Positions 34,986 through 43,761 of a DNA stretch of 64,000 nucleotides are shown here, in pieces (within the stretch, counting starts at the first letter, position 1; each line of letters opens with the position of its first letter). Source of the stretch: Spirochaetales bacterium (GTDB lineage: Bacteria > Spirochaetota > Leptospiria > Leptospirales > Leptonemataceae); contig JACKOY010000001.1 in assembly GCA_024233935.1 (NCBI GenBank), positions 248,001-312,000 of the forward strand, in the 5' to 3' direction. Below the pieces are notes generated by a model. The model did not search any database and had not been told where the DNA came from. It saw only the letters and a program-made list of their open reading frames with translations. A program made the position numbers and the translations under genes.

Positions 34986-36229
34986 GGCGACGCCGGAATC
35001 GCCAGACTTGCAGTTAGTTCCGAGCTCCATTCTGCAATACGCGAATCCAGGTCCAGCAGGCCAGCCGGGCGCCAGCGAAAGCGCTCCCCGTCGGGATTCA
35101 GTTCGCAATAGCCCTGCCGATTCCAGTTCTGGACAAGGCGGCGGGTCGCCTTCAGAGCCGCGACCGCATCCAGACCTCCCGACCGGGCCACGTCCCGAAA
35201 TTGATCCAGCGAGATCCAGCCACACAGGCGGGCCATCATCAAAGGGATATCGTTCTGGGGTTCGTGAGGGGCCAGGGGGGCTACCGCAGGAGCAGCTTCC
35301 CAGGCCGCGATATTGCGCGGGTTGGCGTAACGCAACCGGCCGTCGAAGCCGTGGGCGCCAGGTCCCAGGCCGATATAGGGTTCATAGTTCCAGTAGTGCA
35401 GGTTGTGGCGGCACTCGGACCCGGAGCGGGCAAAATTGGACACCTCGTAGTGATGAAGGCCATAAGGGCGCAGCAATGCCGGAAGGGCCTCGAACAGTTC
35501 GCACTGCAGGTCCTCTTCCGGCGCCTTTTCCACACCGCGCTCGACCGCCGCGTAGTAAGGGGTATTCTCTTCTGCGGTCAGGCTGTACACCGAAAGATGC
35601 GCCGGCCGGGCCTCAAGACAGCGGCGTAAATCGTTTTCGAACTCAGTGCGACTTTGACCGGGAAAACCGTAGATCAAGTCCAGGCCGAAGTTTGAAATCG
35701 GTCCACTCGATAGGTCCTCAAGAATACTTGCGTACCGCTCTTCATTGAAAAATCGATTCATGGCCTCCAGATGTCGCCCGTTGAAAGTCTGAATGCCGAC
35801 ATTGACCCGCGTAATTCCGATCTCATGTAACTGTTTGAGGTAGTCTCCCGTGAAGTTCTCGGGATTGCCCTCGACCGTTATTTCCGCTTCTTGAGCGAGA
35901 GAGGCGCTGGTCCGGACCGCATCCAGAATTCGAGCGATTACTTCGGCCGGCATAAGCGACGCCGTTCCACCTCCAAAGTAAACGCTATCTATGGTTCGCG
36001 CGCTAAGCGACTCCGCGCGCGCATCCAGTTCGGCGAGCAGGCCCGTGGCAAAACGAACCAGCTGCTCGCTTCCTGCTCCTTTTACCTGTTTGCCGGAGCT
36101 GAGCAGTCCGACTGAAAAAAAGTCGCAGTAGGCGCATTTCTGAAGGCAGTACGGAAAGTGCACGTACAGGCCGATAGCGGGGTTCTCGTTGCCGGCCGCG
36201 GACGAAAGATCGCCCGAACCTGTCTGCAT
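34982..36229 (-). CDS. hemW: Radical SAM heme chaperone HemW-like
   Basis: Protein of 415 residues of the oxygen-independent coproporphyrinogen oxidase-like family. The 4Fe-4S motif is CLQKCAYCDFF (CxxxCxxC followed by Asp-Phe), which is the HemW form rather than the HemN CxYCxC form. Next come FGGGTASLM, ITVEGNPEN, RVNVGIQTFN, FGLDLIYGFPGQ, the HemW segment HYEVSNFA and the CRHNLHYW region with GLGPGAHGF. HemW binds heme and passes it to target proteins. Its ATG shares one base with the gltB stop (TGATG) and its stop overlaps the DUF1564 ATG, so the three are translationally coupled. Coproporphyrinogen oxidase activity is unlikely. Confidence 0.85.
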   Translation of the reverse strand: MQTGSGDLSSAAGNENPAIGLYVHFPYCLQKCAYCDFFSVGLLSSGKQVKGAGSEQLVRFATGLLAELDARAESLSARTIDSVYFGGGTASLMPAEVIARILDAVRTSASLAQEAEITVEGNPENFTGDYLKQLHEIGITRVNVGIQTFNGRHLEAMNRFFNEERYASILEDLSSGPISNFGLDLIYGFPGQSRTEFENDLRRCLEARPAHLSVYSLTAEENTPYYAAVERGVEKAPEEDLQCELFEALPALLRPYGLHHYEVSNFARSGSECRHNLHYWNYEPYIGLGPGAHGFDGRLRYANPRNIAAWEAAPAVAPLAPHEPQNDIPLMMARLCGWISLDQFRDVARSGGLDAVAALKATRRLVQNWNRQGYCELNPDGERFRWRPAGLLDLDSRIAEWSSELTASLAIPASP

Positions 36230-39200
36230 CAGGGACTCTCGGCGCCGACTTTGATCTCGGCGATTCGGCTCTCTTTTTCTTCTTCGAGTTTGATCAATGC
36301 CAGCTTGTACTCACCGGGGATTACTTTGACAAAGTTTTCCGCTTCACTGGCCCAATTCTGCAGTATCTGTTCCGCGCGACGCGAATCGGTGTACTCTTTG
36401 TGGCGTGTGATCATGTGCAGCACGAAGTCGATTTCTTCCGGGTCGATAAGCGGGTCCAGATCGACCATCGCTTGATTTACACGGGTGCTGAAGGAGCGCC
36501 GCGGATCCCAGACGTAGGCAATGCCGCCGGACATACCGGCCGCAAAATTTCGACCGGTGTCCCCTATGACAACCACACGCCCACCGGTCATGTACTCGCA
36601 ACCGTGGTCTCCAACTCCCTCTACCACGGCGCGTAGACCTGAATTGCGAACACAAAAGCGCTCGCCGGCCAGTCCGTTGATGTAGGCTTCGCCTGCCGTT
36701 GCACCATAAAAAGAGGTATTGCCGATGATGATGTTCTGGGTAGGATCGAATGTCGCCTGTTCCGGAGTTTTTACAATCAGGCGTCCGCCGGAGAGCCCTT
36801 TACCGGCATAGTCGTTTGCATCACCGATCAGTGTCAGTGTGATACCGCGATTGATGAAGGCGCCGAAGCTCTGACCGGCAGTGCCGCGCATTTGAATTTC
36901 AATTGTATTATCGGGCAGTCCTTCGTCGGCGTAGCGGCGTGCGACTTCCCCGGCCAGCATGGCGCCTACGCTGCGGTCAATGTTTTGTACCGCCATTTCA
37001 ATGCGCACAGGTTCTTTGTTTTCCAGCGCCGGCGCCGCCTGACGGATCAGCTCGTGATCGAGCTGCTTTTCGAGCTCATGGTTTTGATCGCGGCTTCGAT
37101 GCAATTCCGTTCCAAACACACGCTCGGCCGAGCTCACGACTCGGGAAAAATCGAGGCCCCGGGCCTTCCAGTGATCAAGGGGGCGTTGGGGTTGAATGCG
37201 ATCCACCCTTCCGATCATTTCGTTCATGGTTCGAAAACCGAGGGCCGCCATGTACTCGCGCACTTCCCGGGCCACGAAAAGCATGTAGTTGACCAGGTGC
37301 GCCGGGTCGCCGTGAAAGTTCTGGCGCAGACGCGGGTCCTGGGTCGCAACTCCCACCGAACACGTATTCAGATGGCATTTGCGCAGCATGATGCAACCCT
37401 GCGTAATCAGCGGAGTCGTCGAGAAACCGTATTCATCGGCCCCGAGCAAGGCCCCGATAATTACGTCGCGACCGGTCATCAGTTTCCCATCCACTCCCAG
37501 ATAGGTTCGGTCTCGCAGGCCATTGGCCACGAGAGTCTGTTGCGTTTCGCTCAAACCCAATTCCCACGGTGTGCCCGCGTAGTGAATCGACGAGATGGGG
37601 CTGGCGCCCGTGCCACCACTATCGCCGCTGATCAAGATGTGATCGGCGTGGCACTTCACAACGCCCGCGGCCACGGTACCGACACCGACTTCGGAAACGA
37701 GCTTCACGCTGATGCGGGCCTGCGGGTTCACATTCTTCAGGTCAAAGATCAACTGCTTCAGGTCTTCGATAGAGTAGATGTCGTGGTGCGGCGGTGGACT
37801 TATCAGAGATACGCCGGGTGTGCTGAACCGCAACTGCGCAATATAACGGTCTACTTTGTGACCCGGTAGTTGCCCGCCCTCGCCTGGCTTCGCGCCCTGG
37901 GCGACCTTGATCTGCAGATCGTCGGCATTGACCAAATAGTTGGTCGTCACACCAAAGCGGGCCGAGGCGACCTGCTTGATTGCCGAGCGCATACTATCCC
38001 CATTCTCCATCGGCTTGTAGCGGATGGCATCCTCTCCGCCTTCACCGGTGTTAGATTTTCCGCCCAGCCGGTTCATGCCAATGGCAAGGTTGGTATGGGC
38101 TTCCCACGAAATGGAGCCAAAACTCATGGCGCCGGTCTGGAAGCGCTTTACAATCTCTGAGACCGGCTCGACTTCCTCTATTGGTATCGCATGAGAGCGG
38201 TCAAGTTCGAAGAGGCTGCGCAGCGTTATGCGGCGTCGGCTCTGATCATCAATCGCGGCCGCAAACTCTTTGTACATGCCGTAATCATTGCGCTTTGTGG
38301 ATTCTTGCAGAAGATACACGCTGCGCGGATTGAGCAGATGGGCCTCGCCGGTCTTGCGATAATAGTGGTGCCCGCCGGTGTCCAGCTTGCCGGGGTGAAC
38401 CGTGGGATCGTAGGCGAGTCGGTGACGGCGCACTACCTCCTCTTCCAGTATTTCCAGGCTGAGCCCCTCAATGCGCGTTGCGGTGCCCGTGAAATAGGTA
38501 TTCACGAGTTCCGAATCAAGACCCACCGCCTCGAAAATCTGCGCGCCGCAGTAGGATTGCAAAGTGCTGATGCCCATCTTGCTGAATATTTTGAACAGGC
38601 CTTTGCCAATCGCTTTGAAGTAGTTCTTGCGGGCGGTCTTGTAATCCCGCGCTTCGCTCAGAAATCCCTCTCGCACCAGGTCGGCCAGGGTCTCAAAGGC
38701 AAGGTACGGGTTAATGGCGTTGGCCCCATATCCGATCAACAGCGCGAAATGCGGGACCTCGTGGGGCTCGCCGCTTTCGATGATCAATCCGGTTCGGGTT
38801 CGCAACCCCGCCCGAATCAAGAAGTGGTGCACGGCCGAAACCGCAAGCAGGCTGGGCACCGGCGCCATATTCGGGGCCACTCCGCGATCGGACAGAATGA
38901 TCAGGTTGTAACCGTTGCGCACCGCGTCGGCCGCCTCATCGCATACCTGGTCCAGGCGATTACGCATGTGGTGCTTCACGTCGGGATCAAACAGGATGTT
39001 GATCGTTTTCGTCTTGAAGTGCCCTTCGGAAATGTGCCGGATCTTTTCCAGATCGTTATTCGTCAGGATCGGATGCTCCAGTTCCAGGCGATGGCAGTGT
39101 TCGGCGGTCTCATCGAGCAGATTGCCTTCCGGACCGATGTAACTCGTTAACTCGAAGACCAGTTCTTCGCGAATCGGGTCCACCGGCGGATTCGTCACCT

Positions 39201-40791
39201 GGGCGAATTGCTGTTTGAAGTACCGAAACAGCGATTGCGGCTTTTCGGAGAGCACGGCCAGGGATGAGTCGATACCCATGGAGGCAACGGCCTCCTGGCC
39301 GCTAACCGCCATCGGCATCATGATCAGGCTCAACTCTTCCTGGGTGTAGCCAAAAGCCCGCTGCCGTTCCATGATTGTATTGTGGTCGGGCTGGTGTACG
39401 AAGCCGGGGTCCGGCAACTGCTCCAGTCGAATCATGTTGCTCTCGACCCAGCCGGAGTAGTCCTGACTTCCCGTGATCTGGCGCTTGATTTCTTCGTCGT
39501 CGATGATGCGTTTTTGTTCCAGGTCGATCAAAAACATTCGCCCGGGTTGCAGGCGCCCGTTTATGAGTACGTCCGCCGGGTCTACCGGTATGGTTCCGTT
39601 TTCGGAAGCCATGATGACCAGGTCGTCTTTGGTCACGACGTAGCGGGCCGGACGCAAACCGTTGCGGTCGAGGGTCGCGCCAATCACGGAGCCGTCCGTA
39701 AACGCCACCGCCGCCGGACCGTCCCAGGGTTCCATGATGGTTGCATGGTATTCATAGAAGGCGCGCCGCTCCGCATCCATCTGCTCGTTTTTGGACCAGG
39801 CCTCCGGGATCATCATCATGATCGCGTGGGGCAGGCTGCGACCGCACATGTAGAGCAATTCGAGCACAGTATCAAACGTAGCCGAATCGCTCTGTCCTTT
39901 CATGATGATGGGAAGCATGCGTTTCAGGTCTTTTCCATACAGGGGTGATTTCATGACCATCTGGCGCGCCGCCATCCAGTTCATGTTGCCCTGTACCGTA
40001 TTGATCTCGCCGTTGTGGGCGATGAATCGAAATGGGTGCGCCAGATCCCACGTTGGAAACGTGTTTGTCGAAAAGCGCATGTGAATCATCGCCAGGGCCG
40101 ACTTCAGGTCCGGCGCGCGGAGGTCCTCGTAGAAAGCCTCCAGTTGGGCGGCCTTCAACATACCCTTATAGACAATTGTGCGGCAGGAAAAAGAAGCCAC
40201 GTAGTATTGCGATCGGTCGAGCTGGTATTCCTGGCGAATGCGACGATCAATCACGCGTCGTATCAGGTACAGCTTGCGTTCAAATTCGTCGGGACTCTTG
40301 ATTTCATCCCCGGCGCCGATGAAGCACTGTCGAAACACCGGCAAATTCAGTCGCGCGCCCTCTCCCGGAACAGACGGATCAACAGGCACATTGCGCCAGC
40401 CCAGAAACTGCTGGCCTTCATCCATCGTGACCTTTTCGACCAGCGCCTCGACAGATTTGCGAATGGCGCTTTTCTGCGGTAGATACATGAAACCCACCGC
40501 AAACCGATGGGCCGGCGGCAGCGCGATATCGATGTCTTCGCAAACGCGGCGGAAAAAGTCGTCCGGCATCTGGATCAAGAGCCCCGCACCGTCGCCGGTT
40601 TCTGGATCCGCGCCGACTGCGCCGCGATGCTCTATGTTGCGGATGACCTGCAGGCCCATGTCCACAATGCGTCGAGACTTACGGCCCTTGACATCGACCA
40701 CGAAGCCCACGCCACAGGAATCCTTGTCCAGGCCCGGATCGTAGAGGCCGCGCGGTGAGCGCGATGGTTGCTTGCGAGCTTTCATAGGCAT
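36229..40791 (-). CDS. gltB: Glutamate synthase, large subunit
   Basis: Large ferredoxin/NADPH-type glutamate synthase alpha chain, about 1,520 residues. It transfers the amide of glutamine to 2-oxoglutarate. The N-terminal Gln amidotransferase class II domain has its nucleophile Cys in DKDSCGVGFV at about residue 26, preceded by a propeptide. The central domain and FMN-binding domain include AKPGEGGQLPGHK, and the 3Fe-4S motif Cys-x5-Cys-x4-Cys is seen as CIMLRKCHLNTC. The C-terminal beta-helix GXGXG domain carries MSGGIAYVW. The ATG at 40791 has GGAAAG 8 bases before it. Small subunit gltD is not in the window; its partner could be elsewhere. Confidence 0.95.
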   Translation of the reverse strand: MPMKARKQPSRSPRGLYDPGLDKDSCGVGFVVDVKGRKSRRIVDMGLQVIRNIEHRGAVGADPETGDGAGLLIQMPDDFFRRVCEDIDIALPPAHRFAVGFMYLPQKSAIRKSVEALVEKVTMDEGQQFLGWRNVPVDPSVPGEGARLNLPVFRQCFIGAGDEIKSPDEFERKLYLIRRVIDRRIRQEYQLDRSQYYVASFSCRTIVYKGMLKAAQLEAFYEDLRAPDLKSALAMIHMRFSTNTFPTWDLAHPFRFIAHNGEINTVQGNMNWMAARQMVMKSPLYGKDLKRMLPIIMKGQSDSATFDTVLELLYMCGRSLPHAIMMMIPEAWSKNEQMDAERRAFYEYHATIMEPWDGPAAVAFTDGSVIGATLDRNGLRPARYVVTKDDLVIMASENGTIPVDPADVLINGRLQPGRMFLIDLEQKRIIDDEEIKRQITGSQDYSGWVESNMIRLEQLPDPGFVHQPDHNTIMERQRAFGYTQEELSLIMMPMAVSGQEAVASMGIDSSLAVLSEKPQSLFRYFKQQFAQVTNPPVDPIREELVFELTSYIGPEGNLLDETAEHCHRLELEHPILTNNDLEKIRHISEGHFKTKTINILFDPDVKHHMRNRLDQVCDEAADAVRNGYNLIILSDRGVAPNMAPVPSLLAVSAVHHFLIRAGLRTRTGLIIESGEPHEVPHFALLIGYGANAINPYLAFETLADLVREGFLSEARDYKTARKNYFKAIGKGLFKIFSKMGISTLQSYCGAQIFEAVGLDSELVNTYFTGTATRIEGLSLEILEEEVVRRHRLAYDPTVHPGKLDTGGHHYYRKTGEAHLLNPRSVYLLQESTKRNDYGMYKEFAAAIDDQSRRRITLRSLFELDRSHAIPIEEVEPVSEIVKRFQTGAMSFGSISWEAHTNLAIGMNRLGGKSNTGEGGEDAIRYKPMENGDSMRSAIKQVASARFGVTTNYLVNADDLQIKVAQGAKPGEGGQLPGHKVDRYIAQLRFSTPGVSLISPPPHHDIYSIEDLKQLIFDLKNVNPQARISVKLVSEVGVGTVAAGVVKCHADHILISGDSGGTGASPISSIHYAGTPWELGLSETQQTLVANGLRDRTYLGVDGKLMTGRDVIIGALLGADEYGFSTTPLITQGCIMLRKCHLNTCSVGVATQDPRLRQNFHGDPAHLVNYMLFVAREVREYMAALGFRTMNEMIGRVDRIQPQRPLDHWKARGLDFSRVVSSAERVFGTELHRSRDQNHELEKQLDHELIRQAAPALENKEPVRIEMAVQNIDRSVGAMLAGEVARRYADEGLPDNTIEIQMRGTAGQSFGAFINRGITLTLIGDANDYAGKGLSGGRLIVKTPEQATFDPTQNIIIGNTSFYGATAGEAYINGLAGERFCVRNSGLRAVVEGVGDHGCEYMTGGRVVVIGDTGRNFAAGMSGGIAYVWDPRRSFSTRVNQAMVDLDPLIDPEEIDFVLHMITRHKEYTDSRRAEQILQNWASEAENFVKVIPGEYKLALIKLEEEKESRIAEIKVGAESP

Positions 40792-40943
40792 TCGTGCATC
40801 TTTCCGGCCGCGTTGCCTGTATTTGCGGCGCAGGCCCGGTCCGGAAAGGGTTTTTGGGAGGCTCTGTACCGACAAGACATTATGGACAGTTCCGGTTCGG
40901 CTTCAGTCCGGCCTCCCATTATGTCTCGTGGCCGCAAATGCGC

Positions 40944-40963
40944 CCCGCTATCAGGATAGCGGG
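40944..40963. other. Hairpin upstream of gltB
   Basis: Perfect 8-base-pair inverted repeat CCCGCTAT / ATAGCGGG with a CAGG loop. It lies in the 286-base region between the MBOAT gene stop (41078) and the gltB start (40791). That gap holds no convincing gene. It has several GC-rich inverted repeats, another being GGCCCG / CGGGCC around 40998-41022. The function is unknown; it could be part of a gltB leader or a terminator for the MBOAT transcript, but no T run follows. Confidence 0.35.
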
Positions 40964-41077
40964 CCCGGAAGCACTTGCCCAGGCAATTCCAGGTGCGGCC
41001 CGTCTTCAACCGTGGCGGGCCGGTCGCTCCGGCTGTCGTGCCCGGGTTGCGGGCCACTTTTCGCAAGGCTTTGGCGC

Positions 41078-42490
41078 TTAAAACTGGAAATAGATAAAAG
41101 AGCCGCTGGCGTCGCCGTACAGACTGACCAGCAGGCCCACCACGAACACGCCGACGGTCGAAAAGGCGAGCCGGACATTGCGGTGAGTATGTAGCCACGT
41201 TCGTAGACCCTCGAAGCCCTGCGGTATTGTCCAGAGGATACCCGCAACCGATAGGCCCAGCATCGCCCCGAAGTTGGCTACGGGAATGCCGCGCTGCCAG
41301 GTGAGTAAACCTTGCACGATAGCAACGAACTGGTCCAGGGACGGCGAAGCAAACAACAACAGGCCGAGGCAGAACTTGAAAAACGTGATCAGGATGCGGA
41401 ACCGGTCGGCCAGTCGCCCTTCGGGCAGCACTCGAATCCCGCGTTGATCCATGAATCTTTCTACAACCAGGTCGACGCCGATGAATGTGCCCCAGAGCAG
41501 CATGGTCCAATCGGCGCCATGCCACAAACCGCCCAGAGCCATTGTAAGAACCAGATTAAAGTAGCTGCGAAGTGTACCCACTCGCGAACCCCCGAGCGGG
41601 ATATAGATATAGTCGCGCAACCAGCTTGAAAGCGTAATGTGCCAGCGTCGCCAGAATTCGCCGGTCGTGCGCGCCAGATATGGGGCCCGAAAATTCTCGG
41701 GTATATCATAGCCCATGAGATGGGCCATCCCGCGCGCCATATCGGTGTAGCCGGAGAAGTCGGCGTAGACCTGGGCGGCGAACGCCGGCGTCAGGAAAAT
41801 CAACGTGGTGGCGTCGTATCCTTCGGGGTTTGCATAGACCGGCCCTATGAGAGCGCCCAGGCGATCAGCGATCAGCACTTTCTTTACGGTGCCCTGCATC
41901 AGAAGCAGGCAGCCGTTGATCGTTCGGTCCAGAGTGGGGCGCGGGTTATCAATTTGGGGAATGAAGTCCCCGGAGCGCATGATGGGCCCGGCTATAAACT
42001 GCGGGAAAAACATGATGAAAAGAAAGTAGCGCCGAAAAGAAACCTTTTCCGAGACCGTTCCCCGGTAGGAATCGACCAGATAGGCGATCACCTGGAAGGT
42101 GTAAAAGCTAATGGCGATCGGCAGGAAGATTTCGAAGTCATGGTCTGCCCTCCAGTTCAGTCGCAGGTGGCTAACGTATTCGTTTCCGATCAGGCTTCCA
42201 ATGCCTTCGGCGAACAGGTAGAAGTATTTGAAGAAAGCCAGGTTGCCCAGATCAATTGTGAGCCCGATCCAGAGCAGGAGTCGCGACTTGTTCTTAATGA
42301 GTTGATTGCTCAGGTAAAAGTTGATCCCGATGATCAACAGGAAAAGCACGAGAAAGCCCAGGCTGTACCACGCGTAGAAAATAAGGCTTGTAAGGATGAT
42401 GACCGCGTGCTTCCATCGAAGCGACAGGTGCCAGTAGAGCAGGTACGCGAGCGCAAACAGCAGTAGAAACACTGCCGAATTGAAGAGCAT
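41078..42490 (-). CDS. MBOAT O-acyltransferase (AlgI-like)
   Basis: Polytopic membrane protein of 470 residues. The family block runs FLPIAISFYTFQVIAYLVDSYRG, MFFPQFIAGPIMRS, GYTDMARGMAHLMGYDIPENFRAPYLA, TGEFWRRWHITLSSWLRDYIYIPLGGSR and MALGGLWHGADW, whose His is the proposed catalytic residue. AlgI-like members transfer acyl groups to exported polysaccharides or peptidoglycan and usually pair with an SGNH/AlgJ/AlgX-type protein. No such partner is next to it: gltB lies downstream and a STAS gene diverges at its start. In spirochaetes the acceptor may be lipopolysaccharide or another glycan. Confidence 0.85.
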   Translation of the reverse strand: MLFNSAVFLLLFALAYLLYWHLSLRWKHAVIILTSLIFYAWYSLGFLVLFLLIIGINFYLSNQLIKNKSRLLLWIGLTIDLGNLAFFKYFYLFAEGIGSLIGNEYVSHLRLNWRADHDFEIFLPIAISFYTFQVIAYLVDSYRGTVSEKVSFRRYFLFIMFFPQFIAGPIMRSGDFIPQIDNPRPTLDRTINGCLLLMQGTVKKVLIADRLGALIGPVYANPEGYDATTLIFLTPAFAAQVYADFSGYTDMARGMAHLMGYDIPENFRAPYLARTTGEFWRRWHITLSSWLRDYIYIPLGGSRVGTLRSYFNLVLTMALGGLWHGADWTMLLWGTFIGVDLVVERFMDQRGIRVLPEGRLADRFRILITFFKFCLGLLLFASPSLDQFVAIVQGLLTWQRGIPVANFGAMLGLSVAGILWTIPQGFEGLRTWLHTHRNVRLAFSTVGVFVVGLLVSLYGDASGSFIYFQF

Positions 42491-42831
42491 TGCTCCAGTA
42501 CCTTCCTGGCCGGGCGCCTGTCAATCAGGACCTGCATGGTCTGTTTTTCGAGGAGGCCCTTCTGGAGATTTCATATGCCGCCGACTGCATCCACGTGCGC
42601 CTGGACGCTCCGGTCACCTCGGAACTGGACCTGGGGGACCTGGACCCGTCAGACAATCGCCCGGTCGTAATCGATTGCACCGGCGTGAAGGTAATCACGT
42701 CCCTGCCTCTGGCCGGCCTCATCCAGTTGCGTCAGAATGCCGGCGGGGGCCGGGAGATTCGCCTGCTCAATGTGGCCGGGGAACTACGAAGTCTCTTCGA
42801 ACGGACCGGTCTGGCGCAATGGCTGGATTGA
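42490..42831 (+). CDS. STAS-like protein, start uncertain
   Basis: About 113 residues with a STAS-like core: LEISYAADCIHVRLDAPVTSELDLG, then RPVVIDCTGVKVITSLPLAGLIQL and IRLLNVAGELRSLFERTGLAQWLD. This order matches anti-sigma factor antagonist folds. The usual DSSG serine motif is replaced by KVITSLPL, where Ser or Thr of ITS could take its place. The first in-frame start is a TTG at 42490 overlapping the MBOAT start by one base; no ATG or GTG fits before the core, so the true start is not settled. It precedes the Fur-family gene by about 120 bases on the same strand. Confidence 0.5.
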   Translation: MLQYLPGRAPVNQDLHGLFFEEALLEISYAADCIHVRLDAPVTSELDLGDLDPSDNRPVVIDCTGVKVITSLPLAGLIQLRQNAGGGREIRLLNVAGELRSLFERTGLAQWLD

Positions 42832-42950
42832 GTTTCCAGCCGCCCTCAGCGAAAAAAGGCTTGTCAGGGCTGTTGGAACGGCCGTTCTTCTGAGTAGCTA
42901 TACTGACCCAAAAATTAGAATGAGTTTAACGGGCGGGACGGAGCGGAACC

Positions 42951-43376
42951 ATGCACCGGGGCATATACGGCAAGAATAAGCGCGAAATAGCGGAACTCCT
43001 GAAGGAGCACGGAATCAATCCGACAACCCAGCGTGTGGAAATCGCGGCCTGTTTGCTGGCATGCCCGCAGCATCTCTCCGCGGAAGACGTGCTCGGCAGG
43101 CTCAATCATGAGTACGAGCAGGTCAGCCAGGCAACGGTCTACAACACCCTTCGGCTGTTCGTACGTCAGGGGGTCATTCGCGAGCTGGCCATCTCACCCG
43201 ATCGCATCTATTACGATTCGAACACGAGTTTCCATCATCATTTTGTGGACGTTGAGACCGGACGCATCCACGACATTCCCGCAGAATCGGTGCAGACACC
43301 GGTCGTGAACTTCGAAGCGGAAATTCATGAGGTTTCCGTTCTGGTTCGCGGTCGCCTGAATCAGGCAGAAGCCTGA
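42951..43376 (+). CDS. Fur-family regulator lacking the CxxC zinc motif
   Basis: Protein of 141 residues. The N-terminal winged helix is clear: LLKEHGINPTTQRVEIAACLLACPQHLSAEDVLGRLNHE and the recognition helix QVSQATVYNTLRLFVRQGVIRELA. After the metal-binding HHHFVDVETGRIHDIP the family normally has a structural zinc site of two CxxC pairs. Here the first reads VDVETG and the second is absent, similar to Irr-type members. It would be a dimeric DNA-binding sensor of iron, manganese or heme, or of peroxide. The ATG at 42951 has GGAG at a good distance. A coiled-coil gene starts 58 bases downstream. Confidence 0.8.
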   Translation: MHRGIYGKNKREIAELLKEHGINPTTQRVEIAACLLACPQHLSAEDVLGRLNHEYEQVSQATVYNTLRLFVRQGVIRELAISPDRIYYDSNTSFHHHFVDVETGRIHDIPAESVQTPVVNFEAEIHEVSVLVRGRLNQAEA

Positions 43377-43389
43377 TTTTCCTTTACAT

Positions 43390-43429
43390 CCTCCATCGTA
43401 GACGTAGTGTTCGTCACGTTTCATGGAGG
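43390..43429 (+). promoter_or_regulatory. Hairpin that would mask the ribosome site of the coiled-coil gene
   Basis: CCTCCAT at 43390-43396 is complementary to ATGGAGG at 43423-43429. The latter contains the Shine-Dalgarno sequence GGAGGA of the gene starting at 43435. The loop of 26 bases could form its own small stem. Folding would hide the ribosome site, so this is a candidate RNA thermometer, sRNA target or other translation switch. The pairing is exact over 7 bases; its use in the cell is inferred. Confidence 0.4.
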
Positions 43430-43434
43430 AATGC

Positions 43435-43761
43435 ATGTCCGAGAATTCAATCTTAAGCAAACTTGCCGACCGACTCAAGGAATGGGATGGCGAGTTGGAT
43501 CAGTTGCGCAAGAAAGCCGAAAGCGCAACAGCCGAAAACAAGCAAAAATTTGAACAGATGGCAGAAGAGGTCCGCCAGCAGACCGCAGCCGTCCGTGCCA
43601 AAGTCGAGGAGTACCGCCATAAGAGCGCGGATGAAATCAAGGCCGAGGTGCAGACGGAACTTGACGAGCTACTCAAGAAAACGTCGGGCCGCATCAGCGA
43701 GGGATTGACGAAGCTTTCACGCTTCTTTGAAGAGCGCTCGGGCGGTTCGGGCTCCGCTTAG
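43435..43761 (+). CDS. Small coiled-coil protein
   Basis: Protein of 108 residues, rich in Glu, Lys, Ala and Gln, with heptad-like patterns throughout: ILSKLADRLKEWDGELDQLRKKAESATAENKQKFEQMAEEVRQQ and VRAKVEEYRHKSADEIKAEVQTELDELLKK. It lacks a signal peptide or membrane segment and ends in a Gly/Ser tail. Such proteins can be phasin-like or scaffolds; I do not recognise a family. The ATG at 43435 follows GGAGGA. The Fur-family gene lies directly upstream. Its stop overlaps the convergent DJ-1 gene by 4 bases. Confidence 0.65.
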   Translation: MSENSILSKLADRLKEWDGELDQLRKKAESATAENKQKFEQMAEEVRQQTAAVRAKVEEYRHKSADEIKAEVQTELDELLKKTSGRISEGLTKLSRFFEERSGGSGSA

